From assembly GCA_009377605.1 (NCBI GenBank), contig WHTT01000008.1, positions 51,400-115,399 on the forward strand: 64,000 nucleotides of DNA. The letters are read 5' to 3'. The notes under the pieces were generated by a model. It was not told the origin of the DNA and searched no databases. It saw nothing but the letters and a program-made list of their open reading frames with translations. This DNA comes from Luteitalea sp. GTDB taxonomy: Bacteria; Acidobacteriota; Vicinamibacteria; Vicinamibacterales; Vicinamibacteraceae. Each line of letters begins with the position of its first letter. Position 1 is the stretch's first letter. Positions 8,498-16,981 of this stretch are shown here, one piece after another. Both the position numbers and the translations under genes were made by a program.

Positions 8498-10003
8498 CTA
8501 CTTGGTTCCAATCACCGCGTAATCGAGGTGCGTGAACAGCAGGTCATTCAATCGATCGACGTTTCGATTGAACGCAAAGTGCAGCTCGTCATCGCCGGCA
8601 GCGTGCAGAAGGCGATGTTCCGCTGGTAACGGGCTGGAGAAGCGTACCGCGATCTGTTGGAATCCACTCGCGCGGACGAAGTGCGACAGCGTGTCCGGGT
8701 GCAGCGGCCGGATATGCGTGACGTCGCGAATATAGCTCTGAAAGAACGCGAACCAGCACGCGACGTTCACCGTCTCCAGCACGATCCGCGCGCCGGGCCG
8801 GAGCTTCGTCTGCGCCGTCGCGAGCATCTGCACCAGGTAGTCGGGCTGAAGGTGCTCGACGACCTGCGCCGCGAGGAGGCCGCCGAGCGATTCGTCCGGG
8901 AGCGATGCAAGGAACGTCAGCGCATCTCCCTCGTCTACGCGTAAGCCCCGCTCGCGGCAGATCTGCACCATCTCCGGGTTGATATCGAGCCCACGCGCTG
9001 CGATCCCGTGCTCGCGCAACAGGGCCAGGAACTCGCCCCGGCCACAGCCGAGATCGACGATGTCGCTCGCACCCTCGAAGGTTGGCAGGTATTCGGCGAG
9101 ACGCGCCCGGATGTCCTCCGGTCGTCCACGAAACGCGTCCTCGAACGCCACGTACTTGTAGGCGTCCTGATCGCGTGCGGCGAGCTGCGAAGAGGAGATT
9201 GGCTCGGATGAGGCAACCGGGGAAAAAGGAACCGCGTCCTTCGCGGCTTCTTCGTCCTCGAAAAGGAACCCGGTTCCTCTTTCCGAAAAGGGGCCTGTCC
9301 GCCTTGGTCCGGCAAGCTGTTCGACCTCACGGGCAAGCGCCTGTTGCGCGCGTTGTAGCAGTGCGAGGCTTCCCCGAAAGTCCTCGTGTGCAGCGGTCAC
9401 ACTGGACACGCGCGCTTCGAACCGGTGCTCGCGCGCTCCGAGCAGCTCGAGCCGCTTCTGCAGCTCGTCACCCACGCCCCCGACCGCGCCAATCAGCTCC
9501 TGCAGGTCTTCGATGCGTCGGCGCGCCAAGCCCTCCATCTCGTAGTCCTTCGTGTCGGTATATGAAGTGATCTGCTGGACGAATCCCATCAACAACACCT
9601 GAAAGTGCACAACGTCATAGATGTGATGCTGGAGGCGATCCAGCACGTCGGTGACTGCCGCATGCGTGGCACGGGCCACCGGCACGTTGTTGTTCAGGTG
9701 CTCGACGAGCGCCGCATTGAACGCTTGCTGGCGGGCAAAGAACGGCTCGACCGAACGCCGGACGAACCGCACGACACGGCCCCGCCAACCCGCCGGCGCC
9801 TCGACATCCTTCAACACGGGCCAGCGCTCGTTCAACGTCGGCCCGAGCCGTTCGTCCGGCACGGGCGGGCTCGCCGGCAGCTCCCGTCCCGAGGGCAACG
9901 CCGCATAGAGGGCGCTGAGCGCATCGTTGTACCGGCGATCCGCCTCTTCACGCGCGGCCTTGAGCTGTGCCAGCTCGTCAGGCGTGATGGTACGCGTCGT
10001 CAT
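8498..10003 (-). CDS. Coiled-coil SAM-dependent methyltransferase (glycan-modifying type)
   Basis: 501 residues. The N-terminal 250 residues are rich in heptads (about 110-240), with a short Pro-rich part near 40-60. A linker of about 45 residues follows. The methyltransferase domain starts near residue 290 with DIVDLGCGRGEFLALL (motif I), continues with RGLDINPEMV, and has AAQVVEHLQPDYL in place of motif IV. The HIRPLHPDTLSHFVRASGF segment is typical of methyltransferases attached to surface-polysaccharide systems, where a coiled coil can act as a molecular ruler (WbdD is the studied precedent). The linker is partly encoded by an inverted repeat (9221-9284), which leaves the frame intact. 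The gene stands alone on the minus strand. Confidence 0.78.
   Translation of the reverse strand: MTTRTITPDELAQLKAAREEADRRYNDALSALYAALPSGRELPASPPVPDERLGPTLNERWPVLKDVEAPAGWRGRVVRFVRRSVEPFFARQQAFNAALVEHLNNNVPVARATHAAVTDVLDRLQHHIYDVVHFQVLLMGFVQQITSYTDTKDYEMEGLARRRIEDLQELIGAVGGVGDELQKRLELLGAREHRFEARVSSVTAAHEDFRGSLALLQRAQQALAREVEQLAGPRRTGPFSERGTGFLFEDEEAAKDAVPFSPVASSEPISSSQLAARDQDAYKYVAFEDAFRGRPEDIRARLAEYLPTFEGASDIVDLGCGRGEFLALLREHGIAARGLDINPEMVQICRERGLRVDEGDALTFLASLPDESLGGLLAAQVVEHLQPDYLVQMLATAQTKLRPGARIVLETVNVACWFAFFQSYIRDVTHIRPLHPDTLSHFVRASGFQQIAVRFSSPLPAEHRLLHAAGDDELHFAFNRNVDRLNDLLFTHLDYAVIGTK
9221..9284. repeat. Inverted repeat with AGGAACC core lying in frame inside a methyltransferase gene
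   Basis: GGAAAAAGGAACC at 9221-9233 is the reverse complement, with one mismatch, of GGTTCCTCTTTCC at 9272-9284. A second AAAAGGAACC copy abuts the right arm at 9261-9270 and makes a near-palindrome. The repeat encodes the linker between the coiled coil and the methyltransferase domain. It has no stop codon in the used frame. Confidence 0.7.
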
Positions 10004-10071
10004 CTATCAGTGCAAAATGTAAGATGCAGCGTGAAAATGCAAGAGGGCGCCTCGCTTCGCGTCGAGCGGCC

Positions 10072-10130
10072 AGGTAGGGCCGCCTCGCCGAGGCGGCCGT
10101 GACGGCGCGGGAGGCTGACGCGCCCTACCT
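10072..10130. repeat. Three-way-junction repeat, family R1 (GTAGGGC...GCCCTAC)
   Basis: Outer arms GTAGGGC and GCCCTAC enclose two small hairpins. One is built on CCGCCTCG/CGAGGCGG and the other on GGCGCG/CGCGCC. The same unit recurs near 27567, 40201, 41620 and 50951, with a half copy at 37484. The right edge overlaps the 3' end of thiG: the thiG stop codon (10125-10127) is part of the terminal CCTACC. Confidence 0.85.
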
Positions 10131-10910
10131 GCTGCCGATGACGCCTTCCAGCGGGCTGCTCGCCGTGGCGTACGCCTTACGCGGGATGCGGCCGGCGAGA
10201 TGCGCGAGACGACCGGCTTCCACCCCGAGCCGCATGGCCCGCGCCATGGCCAGCGGGTCGCTCGCCCCGGCTATGCCGGTGTTCATGAGCACTGCGTCCG
10301 CGCCAAGCTCCATGGCCACGGCGGCATCCGATGCCGTCCCAACGCCGGCGTCCACGATGACCGGCACGCTCGCGAACGCCTTGATGATGCGAATGTTGTT
10401 TGGATTCTGAATGCCCAGACCGGATCCAATCGGGGCACCGAGCGGCATCACCGCCGCGGCGCCAGCATCCTCGAGCTTTCGGCACACCACCGGATCATCG
10501 TTGGTGTAAGGGAGCACGACGAAGCCTTCCTCCACCAGCACGCGCGTGGCTTCCAGCAACGCTTGGTTGTCCGGATAGAGCGTACGCTCGTCGCCAATCA
10601 CCTCTAGCTTCACCCAGTTCGACAGCCCCGCCTCGCGAGCCAGGTGCGCGGAGCGTATCGCGTCCGCGGCGGTATAGCAGCCGGCCGTGTTTGGCAAGAT
10701 CGCGATGCGAGCGCTATCCAAGTGATCCAGGAGGGAGCCGCCCGCGCGGTCGTGCACGTTGACGCGCCGGACTGCCACCGTGACCATCTCCGCCGCCGAC
10801 GCTTCGATGGCGCGCAGCATGAGGTCGAACGAGGCATACTTGCCGGTTCCAACGATGAGCCGAGAGGAGAAGGTGCGATCGGCGATACGCAGTCCATCGA
10901 TATCAGGCAT
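10125..10910 (-). CDS. thiG: Thiazole synthase ThiG
   Basis: 261 residues, the normal family length. ThiG condenses 1-deoxy-xylulose-5-phosphate, dehydroglycine and the ThiS thiocarboxylate into the thiamine thiazole phosphate. Signatures are [13 protein letters not shown] near the start and [25 protein letters not shown] contains the Schiff-base lysine. [15 protein letters not shown] and [14 protein letters not shown] mark the phosphate-binding end of the TIM barrel. It lies 11 bases downstream of thiS. The stop codon lies inside an R1 repeat, which means the final codon context was set by the repeat. thiC, thiE, thiH/thiO and thiF are not in this window. Confidence 0.95.
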   Translation of the reverse strand: MPDIDGLRIADRTFSSRLIVGTGKYASFDLMLRAIEASAAEMVTVAVRRVNVHDRAGGSLLDHLDSARIAILPNTAGCYTAADAIRSAHLAREAGLSNWVKLEVIGDERTLYPDNQALLEATRVLVEEGFVVLPYTNDDPVVCRKLEDAGAAAVMPLGAPIGSGLGIQNPNNIRIIKAFASVPVIVDAGVGTASDAAVAMELGADAVLMNTGIAGASDPLAMARAMRLGVEAGRLAHLAGRIPRKAYATASSPLEGVIGSR

Positions 10911-10921
10911 GAGCTTCTGTC

Positions 10922-11131
10922 CTATCCTCCTCCGACGAAGTTCACGATCTCGACTTCATCCCCTTCGCGCACGATGGTCCCGTCGTACTGCCCGCGCTTG
11001 ATCACCGTGAGGTTGACCTCCACGGCAACGCGACGCGGGTCGATTCCCAGCCGATCGAGCAGTGCATGGACTGCAAGCGGCTCCGGCAGCTCGTACACTT
11101 CTCCGTTGAGCCGAATCTCCACTTCCTGCAT
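10922..11131 (-). CDS. thiS: Sulfur-carrier protein ThiS
   Basis: 69 residues from the ATG at 11131. An upstream Met at 11158 would add nine residues not expected in the family. It has the ubiquitin-like beta-grasp pattern [15 protein letters not shown], then [17 protein letters not shown], and finishes in VNFVGGG. The terminal Gly-Gly becomes the thiocarboxylate that donates sulfur to the thiazole ring. Here the protein ends with three glycines. It is cotranscribed with thiG. No TPP-riboswitch-like element is apparent in the 45 bases upstream. Confidence 0.93.
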   Translation of the reverse strand: MQEVEIRLNGEVYELPEPLAVHALLDRLGIDPRRVAVEVNLTVIKRGQYDGTIVREGDEVEIVNFVGGG

Positions 11132-11176
11132 TGTGTCTCGTGTCTTGCGCCTTGACAAGCGATGAGGACCACGATG

Positions 11177-12661
11177 CTAGAAGAGGTCTGTCGTCGTGCC
11201 CAGCTCTTCGAGCGTGCGGCGCACGTTGCCCGTCCCATCCGCGGTCAGGTGCGCTGGAAACCTCGGCGGGATCGCGGGCTCGGGTAGATTACCGCACCAC
11301 TCGAGAGCCTGGGCGAGGTCGGCCTGCATGTGCGACTCGGTGTGGTGCGCTTCCCAGAAGCGCCTGGCATTGGCGCCGAGAGTGGCGCGAAGCTCGCCGT
11401 CGCGCGCGAGGCGCAACAGCGCCTGCCGAATCGTGGTCTCCTCGCGTCGTATGTCCACCGCCACGGCGACGGCCTCCCGCCAGGTCGGTGGATCGAGTGT
11501 TGCTGCCGCGTCCTCGCGCGCGTGAAGCAGCGTCCAGTCGAGCGGCTCGAGGAGAGGCAGGTCGACCAGGGTCGCCTCGTCTGCCACGATGGTCGGGAGG
11601 CCCGCAGCCAGCGCCTGCAGCCAGCGCGTCGACGTCTCGCGCCAGGTTGGCCATCGGACGGACACCACGATGCTGGCCTCGGCAAGATGTGGCGCGAGCG
11701 CCACATCCGGGATGTACCCGCGTGCCTCGATGCGCGCCGTCACACTCGCATCGACGCCAGCGGTTGCCGTGACGAGCGCCTCCGTGGCGTCGTCGAGCAA
11801 CAGCAGTCGTGCGTCCGGGTGGTGTCGCACGACGGCCGCGAACGCCTGGACGAGCGGCCTCAGCCGCGGCGCGAGGCGCGGCCCGATCGCGGCGACGACG
11901 AGCTGGGTTCCTGCGTGACGCGGAGTCGCGACTGGCGCGTCGCAGACGCCGGCCGTTACCTGCCGCAGCGGCGATCCCGGAAACTCCTCTCGCAGCTCTT
12001 CCAGGAGTCGTCTGTTGTGGACGACCACACCTCGCGCACGCTCCACGAGCGCGCGCGCCATGGGCCAGAGACCCGACGGCCGGTTTTCCACCTCCGCAAT
12101 CACGTACTCCGGCGCGCGCGTGTCGATACCTGGGTGGTTGTACGCGAACTCCGCACGATAGTTGTTTGGCTGCGCGAGGTAGAGCAGACGCCGCGCCCGC
12201 GCGTCGTGCAGGTCGGCGTGGTGGAGGATGACGAGACCCGGCCAGCGGAACGTATACGGCCACACGAAGTCGTGCGCCGCGTCGTTGCTCATCTGATAGA
12301 CCTTGAGGTCGTACGGGGCGTGTTGCTCCGCGAAGATGAACTCCCATGCCCGAAACAGCCGGGCGTGGCCGAGCGGCGCCGGTGGCGTGCGAGCCCCGCG
12401 CCACGTGCTCGGCGCGAGCACCGCTTCGTCTGGCCGAGGGGGCCCTTCCTCACGTGGTATGCTCCCACGCTTGGGCCGGCGCCCGACATACGGCAGATCA
12501 GCGGTAGGCGTGCCCGTCCAGCGCGCCCACGGCAGCCAGTACTCGTCACCGGTAAAGACATCGACCGAGTGCGAGGCGACGGCCCGGCGGAGCAGCGACA
12601 CGGCGAGCCCCGCCGCCTCGACGCGCGCTGGCGGAAGTGGGGAGAACCAAGCAAGGCGCAT
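11177..12661 (-). CDS. Glycosyltransferase, GT4/GT1 fold
   Basis: 494 residues, soluble. It begins MRLAWFSPLPP, the usual GT-B N-terminal strand. The C-terminal half holds the donor-site block (about residues 325-380): ARGYIPDVALAPHLAEASI, then VSVRWPTWRETSTRWLQALA and GLPTIVADEATL. These align to the GT4 region containing E-x7-E-like donor contacts and the A-G-x-P-V turn. No membrane helices are seen. It probably uses an NDP-sugar to extend a surface glycan. The gene lies upstream of thiS-thiG on the same strand with 45 bases between, and is preceded by an R3 repeat rather than an obvious promoter. Confidence 0.78.
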   Translation of the reverse strand: MRLAWFSPLPPARVEAAGLAVSLLRRAVASHSVDVFTGDEYWLPWARWTGTPTADLPYVGRRPKRGSIPREEGPPRPDEAVLAPSTWRGARTPPAPLGHARLFRAWEFIFAEQHAPYDLKVYQMSNDAAHDFVWPYTFRWPGLVILHHADLHDARARRLLYLAQPNNYRAEFAYNHPGIDTRAPEYVIAEVENRPSGLWPMARALVERARGVVVHNRRLLEELREEFPGSPLRQVTAGVCDAPVATPRHAGTQLVVAAIGPRLAPRLRPLVQAFAAVVRHHPDARLLLLDDATEALVTATAGVDASVTARIEARGYIPDVALAPHLAEASIVVSVRWPTWRETSTRWLQALAAGLPTIVADEATLVDLPLLEPLDWTLLHAREDAAATLDPPTWREAVAVAVDIRREETTIRQALLRLARDGELRATLGANARRFWEAHHTESHMQADLAQALEWCGNLPEPAIPPRFPAHLTADGTGNVRRTLEELGTTTDLF

Positions 12662-12674
12662 GGGGTTTGTATAT

Positions 12675-12805
12675 CAGGGATCCAGGGGTCCAGGGACCAA
12701 GGGATCAAGGGGTAAGTAGGGGCAATAGTAAGCGATCAGACCTGAGGAGTTGGCCCTTGCACCCCCTCGATCCCTCAATCCCTTGGCCCCTGGATCCCTT
12801 TTCCA
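12675..12805. repeat. Inverted repeat of GGGATC(A/C)AGG-type units, family R3
   Basis: The left part (12675-12715) is an imperfect run of GGGATCCAGG/GGGATCAAGG-like units. The right part (12760-12805) carries the complementary CCTCGATCCC/CCTGGATCCC units. A unique 45-base stretch separates them. The 247-base space between the glycosyltransferase and nuoA holds this element plus about 100 bases with no gene. Related elements are near 33346 and 52927. Confidence 0.75.
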
Positions 12806-12908
12806 TTTGCATTTTGTACGGCGCTTGAGAAAATGTTCACAAGCTCCGAGACGCGCGCCGCGCCGGCCGCGGTGGAGCTTGCGGCGTCGAGCGACGCCCA
12901 TCTGACCT

Positions 12909-13274
12909 ATGGACGGCTGGCTACCTATCGTCATCCTACTGGGATTTGGCCTGGCGTTTGCCGGCGGCAACGTGCTCCTCTCTCAGTTCGTCGGACCACG
13001 CAGTCCGAGCCCGGAGAAGGCAGCGCCCTACGAGTGCGGCATGCCGCCGGTCGGCGACGCCCGCGAGCGGCAGTCGGTCCGCTTCTACCTCGTGGCGATG
13101 ATCTTCCTGCTGTTCGACATCGAGGTCGCGTTTCTCTACCCGTGGGCGATGGCCCTGCGCGATCTCCGCTGGGCGGGCTACGTCCAGGTGCTGGTCTTCA
13201 TCCTGGTGCTGTCGGCGGGGTACGTCTATATCTGGCGCAAGGGCGTGCTGGATTGGGGTAGCCGTGAGGAGTAA
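12909..13274 (+). CDS. nuoA: NADH-quinone oxidoreductase subunit A
   Basis: 121 residues with three membrane helices (about 5-27, 63-85, 92-112). The conserved loop between helices 1 and 2 reads [15 protein letters not shown], including the ND3-type Cys that reports the active/deactive state in mitochondria. [22 protein letters not shown] is the family signature, with the membrane-embedded Asp-Ile-Glu. It is the first gene of the complex I operon, two bases upstream of nuoB. NuoA sits at the hinge between the membrane and peripheral arms near the quinone site. Confidence 0.97.
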   Translation: MDGWLPIVILLGFGLAFAGGNVLLSQFVGPRSPSPEKAAPYECGMPPVGDARERQSVRFYLVAMIFLLFDIEVAFLYPWAMALRDLRWAGYVQVLVFILVLSAGYVYIWRKGVLDWGSREE

Positions 13275-13276
13275 TC

Positions 13277-13753
13277 GTGGCCGAATTTCCTGAAATCCCC
13301 GTGTTGACGACGAGCGTGGATCGAATGGTGCAGTGGGCGCGCCGTTCGGCCATTTGGCCCGTGACCTTCGGCTTGGCCTGCTGCGCCATCGAGATGATGG
13401 CCATGAGCTGCGGCCGCTACGACATTGCCCGCTTCGGTGCGGAGGTCTTTCGCGCGTCGCCGCGGCAGTCCGACCTGATGATCGTCGCCGGGCGGTTGTC
13501 TCGAAAGATGGCCCCCGCGCTGCGGCGCGTGTACGACCAGATGCCCGAGCCGAAATGGGTCATCTCGATGGGTGCGTGTGCCTCAGTTGGCGGTGTGTTC
13601 GACAACTATGCCCTCGTGCAAGGGGTCGACCAGGTCGTGCCCGTGGATGTCTTCGTGCCGGGCTGCCCGCCGAGACCGGAGTCGCTCATCTACGGCATCG
13701 TGCAACTGCAGCGAAAAATCGATCAACAGCGGGCATTTGGGCGCACCGCATGA
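13277..13753 (+). CDS. nuoB: NADH-quinone oxidoreductase subunit B
   Basis: 158 residues with a GTG start two bases after nuoA. Four cysteines bind the terminal cluster N2: the tandem pair in LACCAIEMM (residues 35-36), one in [10 protein letters not shown] and one in [29 protein letters not shown] is the conserved loop near the quinone. Length and motifs are normal, so the last electron-transfer step to quinone is intact. It is encoded between nuoA and nuoC. Confidence 0.97.
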   Translation: MAEFPEIPVLTTSVDRMVQWARRSAIWPVTFGLACCAIEMMAMSCGRYDIARFGAEVFRASPRQSDLMIVAGRLSRKMAPALRRVYDQMPEPKWVISMGACASVGGVFDNYALVQGVDQVVPVDVFVPGCPPRPESLIYGIVQLQRKIDQQRAFGRTA

Positions 13754-13808
13754 GGCCTCGGACCGACACGCACCCGCCACCGGCTCTGCTGCGAGGTGAC
13801 CACGCGTG

Positions 13809-14390
13809 ATGGACGTCAGCCAGCGTCTTGCCGTGCTGAGGAGCACGCTGCCGGAGGTCACCTTCGAGGAGATTCCCTCGGTCGATCAGCCGTGTTTGGC
13901 CGTGCCTCGTGAGGCGATCGTGGACGTGTGCCGCACGCTGCGCGAGCATGGTGCCCTGCAGTTCCAGGTGCTGGCCGAGATGACGGCCGTCGATGTGTGG
14001 CCCCGGGAGCCGCGCTTCGAGGTCGTCTATCACTTCGTCTCGCTGGGGCCGGCCGCCATGGGGGACGCACCACCGCCGGCGCGCCTGCGGCTCAAGGTCC
14101 GTGTCCCGGGTAGCGACCCTGCGCTCGCGACGATCTCGTCCGTGTATCCAAACGCGAACTGGTACGAGCGCGAGGTCTGGGACCTCTTCGGCGTGATCTT
14201 CACGGGGCATCCCGACCTGCGGCGCATCCTGATGCCGGACGAATGGGAGGGGCACCCTGCACGCAAGGACTACCCGGTTCAGGTGAAGTTGCCCGTGAAC
14301 GTCAGCATGCCGCTGCAGGTGACCGAGGAGGAATTTCTCCGGACGATCGAGGAGCAGCGAGCACGGAGTGGGAGTGGGGTGAAAGGGTGA
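13809..14390 (+). CDS. nuoC: NADH-quinone oxidoreductase subunit C
   Basis: 193 residues from the ATG at 13809. A GTG directly before it at 13806 is possible. It contains the complex I 30-kDa signature NWYEREVWDLFGVIFTGHPDLRRIL followed by WEGHPARKDYPV. It is a peripheral-arm subunit that packs against NuoD near the quinone chamber. There is a 55-base gap after nuoB. The last residues (RSGSGVKG) and the stop codon fall within the start of a GGTGACAAGGTGA-type repeat, so the extreme C-terminus looks repeat-derived. Confidence 0.95.
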   Translation: MDVSQRLAVLRSTLPEVTFEEIPSVDQPCLAVPREAIVDVCRTLREHGALQFQVLAEMTAVDVWPREPRFEVVYHFVSLGPAAMGDAPPPARLRLKVRVPGSDPALATISSVYPNANWYEREVWDLFGVIFTGHPDLRRILMPDEWEGHPARKDYPVQVKLPVNVSMPLQVTEEEFLRTIEEQRARSGSGVKG

Positions 14391-14513
14391 CAAGGTGATG
14401 GGGTGACAAGGTGACGGGGTGATGGGGTGACTAGGTGATAGGGGTGGCTCGAGCTCTTGAAACAACCCCGATCACCTTGTCACCCGGTCACCCTGTCACC
14501 GGGTCACCCGTTC
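14383..14513. repeat. Inverted repeat of GGTGA(C/T)-rich units, family R5
   Basis: The left part is a run of GGGTGACAAGGTGATG-like units (14383-14445). The right part has the complementary CACCTTGTCACCC units (14471-14513). The element fills the whole space between nuoC and gmhA. It includes the nuoC stop codon and ends just before the gmhA start. Confidence 0.8.
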
Positions 14514-14515
14514 CT

Positions 14516-15124
14516 ATGCCGCAGACCCGTGCCACCGCATCGGCGCTCGTTGAAGAGGCTCTGCGCGAGGCCGCCGCACTTCATGTGCGGAGCTGTGGCG
14601 CGGTTGCTGGAGAATTGGCTGCCGCCGGGGAGGCGATTATTCAGGCGCTTGCGGCCGGGCACAAAGTGCTGGCGTGTGGGAACGGCGGGAGCGCCGCGGA
14701 GGCGCAGCATGTCGTGGCAGAGCTTGCGGGTCGATTCAGTCGGGATCGCGCGGCGCTGCCGGCCGTGGCTCTGACGACCGACACCAGCATCCTGACGGCC
14801 GTGGCCAATGATCTCGGGTTCGAGCGCGTGTTCGAGCGGCAGGTCGAGTCGCTCGGCCGGCCGGGCGACGTGCTGCTGGCGCTCTCGACGAGCGGCGCGT
14901 CGGCCAACGTGCTCCGTGCAGTGAATGCCGCGAACTCACGCGGCTTGGTGACCATCGCGCTGACCGGCGCGGACGGCGGCTCGATTGGCCGGGCAGCGCG
15001 CCTGCACGTACATGTCGCGCATCCTGTGACGGCGCGTGTGCAGGAGGTGCATCTGACGCTGCTGCACGCCCTCTGCGAGCTGGTCGAACGAGAAGCCGAT
15101 ACTATCGCCGCCGAGAACCGCTAA
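14516..15124 (+). CDS. gmhA: Sedoheptulose-7-phosphate isomerase (SIS domain)
   Basis: 202 residues from the ATG at 14516. The frame is open for 27 codons further upstream, but those are repeat sequence. GmhA isomerises sedoheptulose 7-phosphate to D-glycero-D-manno-heptose 7-phosphate, the first step of LPS-core heptose synthesis. Motifs are [20 protein letters not shown] and [34 protein letters not shown] follows, and the catalytic His near the C-terminus is in [12 protein letters not shown]. The gene is inserted between nuoC and nuoD, an odd place for it. The heptose kinase and heptosyltransferase genes are 15-19 kb away in this window, supporting the assignment. DiaA-type SIS proteins are a less likely alternative. 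Confidence 0.85.
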   Translation: MPQTRATASALVEEALREAAALHVRSCGAVAGELAAAGEAIIQALAAGHKVLACGNGGSAAEAQHVVAELAGRFSRDRAALPAVALTTDTSILTAVANDLGFERVFERQVESLGRPGDVLLALSTSGASANVLRAVNAANSRGLVTIALTGADGGSIGRAARLHVHVAHPVTARVQEVHLTLLHALCELVEREADTIAAENR

Positions 15125-15151
15125 AGGGGCGCCCTACCATGAACCTGTCTT

Positions 15152-16339
15152 ATGCCTGAGCTGCGCACGGAAACGATGACGGTCAACATGGGGCCGCAGC
15201 ACCCCAGTACCCATGGTGTGCTGCGCCTGGTCATCGAGCTCGATGGGGAGAACATCGTCACGGCCGGCGTGACGATTGGTTACCTGCATACGGGTATCGA
15301 AAAGACCGCGGAGCAGAAGAAGTGGCAGCAAGTCATCCCGCTCGTCGAGCGTATGGATTACCTCGCGGCTCAGAGCAATGCCATGGCTTTCGTGCTCGCG
15401 GTCGAGCGGTTGCTCGACCTCGAGACGCGCATGCCAGACCGCGTGACCAGGATTCGCGCCCTAATCATGGAGTTGCAGCGTCTGTCGAGCCATCTCGTCT
15501 GGCTTGGCACACACGCGATGGAGGTTGGTGCCGTCTCGGTGATGCTCTATTGCTTTCGCGAGCGCGAGCTCCTGCTCAACATCAACGAGATGATCGCCGG
15601 ATTTCGGCTGTTTCCCAGCTACATCCGTATCGGAGGGCTGCGCGAAGAGCTGCCGATCGGCTTTCACGACGCCGTGCGCGAGTTCCTGGATCGGCTCCCG
15701 CCGAAGCTGAGGGACTACCATAACCTGCTCACCAAGAACCGCATTTGGGAGAAACGAACGCGCGGTGTCGGCGTGCTCTCGAAACAGGATGCGCTCGACT
15801 GGGGTCTCGTCGGGCCGATCGGCCGCGCGTCGGGCCTCAACTACGACGTACGTCGCGTGTTTCCCTACCTGTGCTACGACACACTCGATTTCGACGTTCC
15901 CCTCGAGTCCGACGGCGACGTGTACGCGCGGTATCTCGTGCGTATGCGCGAGATGGAGGAGAGCGCGAAGATCTGTCGTCAGCTGATCGATCAGATCTCG
16001 CCCACCGGCGATTGGGCGGTCGATGACCCTCGACTCGTGCCGCCGCCGAAGGATCAGGTCTACACCGAGATGGAGGCGCTCATCCAGCACTTCCTGATCT
16101 ATTCGCAGGGCTTTACGGTGCCGGCGGGTGAGGCGTATGTGCCAATCGAGGGCCCGCGTGGGGAGCAGGGCTTCTACGTGGTCTCGGACGGCACGAACCG
16201 GCCGTGGCGCATCAAGTCGCGCCCGCCCAGCTTTCTGGCGTGTCAAGCGCTGCCAAAGCTGATTGAAGGCGGGCTCATCGCCGACGTCATCGCGGTGATT
16301 GGCTCGACCGATGTGGTGATGGGGGATGTGGATCGATGA
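15152..16339 (+). CDS. nuoD: NADH-quinone oxidoreductase subunit D
   Basis: 395 residues, the stand-alone (unfused) NuoD length. It begins with TVNMGPQHPSTHGVLRLV, whose His forms part of the quinone pocket, followed by GYLHTGIEKTAE. Later signatures are RIGGLREELP and GDVYARYLVRMREM. The [NiFe]-hydrogenase-type cysteines are absent, as in all NuoD. It forms the quinone-binding chamber with NuoB. It lies 27 bases after gmhA, and its stop overlaps the nuoE start (ATGA). Confidence 0.97.
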   Translation: MPELRTETMTVNMGPQHPSTHGVLRLVIELDGENIVTAGVTIGYLHTGIEKTAEQKKWQQVIPLVERMDYLAAQSNAMAFVLAVERLLDLETRMPDRVTRIRALIMELQRLSSHLVWLGTHAMEVGAVSVMLYCFRERELLLNINEMIAGFRLFPSYIRIGGLREELPIGFHDAVREFLDRLPPKLRDYHNLLTKNRIWEKRTRGVGVLSKQDALDWGLVGPIGRASGLNYDVRRVFPYLCYDTLDFDVPLESDGDVYARYLVRMREMEESAKICRQLIDQISPTGDWAVDDPRLVPPPKDQVYTEMEALIQHFLIYSQGFTVPAGEAYVPIEGPRGEQGFYVVSDGTNRPWRIKSRPPSFLACQALPKLIEGGLIADVIAVIGSTDVVMGDVDR

Positions 16340-16947
16340 GCTTTCATCCGTCGATGCCCTACGGCGAGGGCTGGCATCGCAGCCAGCGGCGGGTGCCGCC
16401 GGACGGGCCGCCGTTTGCCTTTACGCCGGCGAACGTCGCCCGCCTCGAGGAGATCTGTAGGCACTATCCGCCCGAGCAACGCAAGAGCGCCGTCATCGCG
16501 GCGCTCTATCTCGTGCAGGAGCAGCAGGGCCACATCACGGGTAATGCGATGAAGCACGTGGCCGACGTGATTGGCTGCCCGCCGGCGCAGGTCGAAGACG
16601 TGGTGTCGTACTACGTCATGTTCTTCACGCGGCCGGTCGGCCGATATGTGCTGCAGGTCTGTCGCACGCTGTCGTGCGCGCTCCGGGGCGCCGAGCGTGT
16701 CACCGAGGCCCTGTGCCAGCATCTGCAGGTGCGCCCCGGTGAGACCACCGCCGACGGGATGTTCACCGTCACCGAGTTCGAGTGTCTCGGTGCGTGCGAC
16801 CGTGCACCCGTCATCATGGTCAACAACGACCACTGGCACGAGTGCCAGGCTCCAGAGCGGGTGACGGAGCTGATTGAGCTCCTCCGGACAGAGGGGGTGG
16901 AGGCGCTCTCTGGATGTCATTTGGTCAGGGAGAAACATGAGGAGTGA
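16336..16947 (+). CDS. nuoE: NADH-quinone oxidoreductase subunit E
   Basis: 203 residues. The thioredoxin-like [2Fe-2S] domain carries VCRTLSCALRG (two Cys) and ECLGACDRAP (two Cys), the four ligands of N1a. The N-terminal region (about 30-95) is the helical bundle with YPPEQRKSAVIAAL and QQGHITGNAM. About 30 extra residues precede it, and a short basic tail follows the domain. It partners NuoF in the NADH-dehydrogenase module. The stop codon is the first triplet of a GATCACTGACCACTG repeat. Confidence 0.96.
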   Translation: MSFHPSMPYGEGWHRSQRRVPPDGPPFAFTPANVARLEEICRHYPPEQRKSAVIAALYLVQEQQGHITGNAMKHVADVIGCPPAQVEDVVSYYVMFFTRPVGRYVLQVCRTLSCALRGAERVTEALCQHLQVRPGETTADGMFTVTEFECLGACDRAPVIMVNNDHWHECQAPERVTELIELLRTEGVEALSGCHLVREKHEE

Positions 16948-16972
16948 TCACTGACCACTGACCACTACTCAG
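16945..16972. repeat. Short TGATCACTGACCACTG repeat, single arm
   Basis: The 28 bases after the nuoE coding region consist of TGATCACTGACCACTGACCACT-type units. The same units form the two arms of the element between tRNA-Gly and tRNA-Thr near 63398-63538. Here only one arm is present, in the nuoE-nuoF gap, and it provides the nuoE stop. Confidence 0.65.
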
Positions 16973-16981
16973 GATCGCAGT

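Noticed and set aside
11132..11176. Region upstream of thiS checked for a TPP riboswitch
   Set aside because: Only 45 bases are available and no THI-box-like conserved sequence is visible. thiSG may be cotranscribed with the upstream glycosyltransferase.
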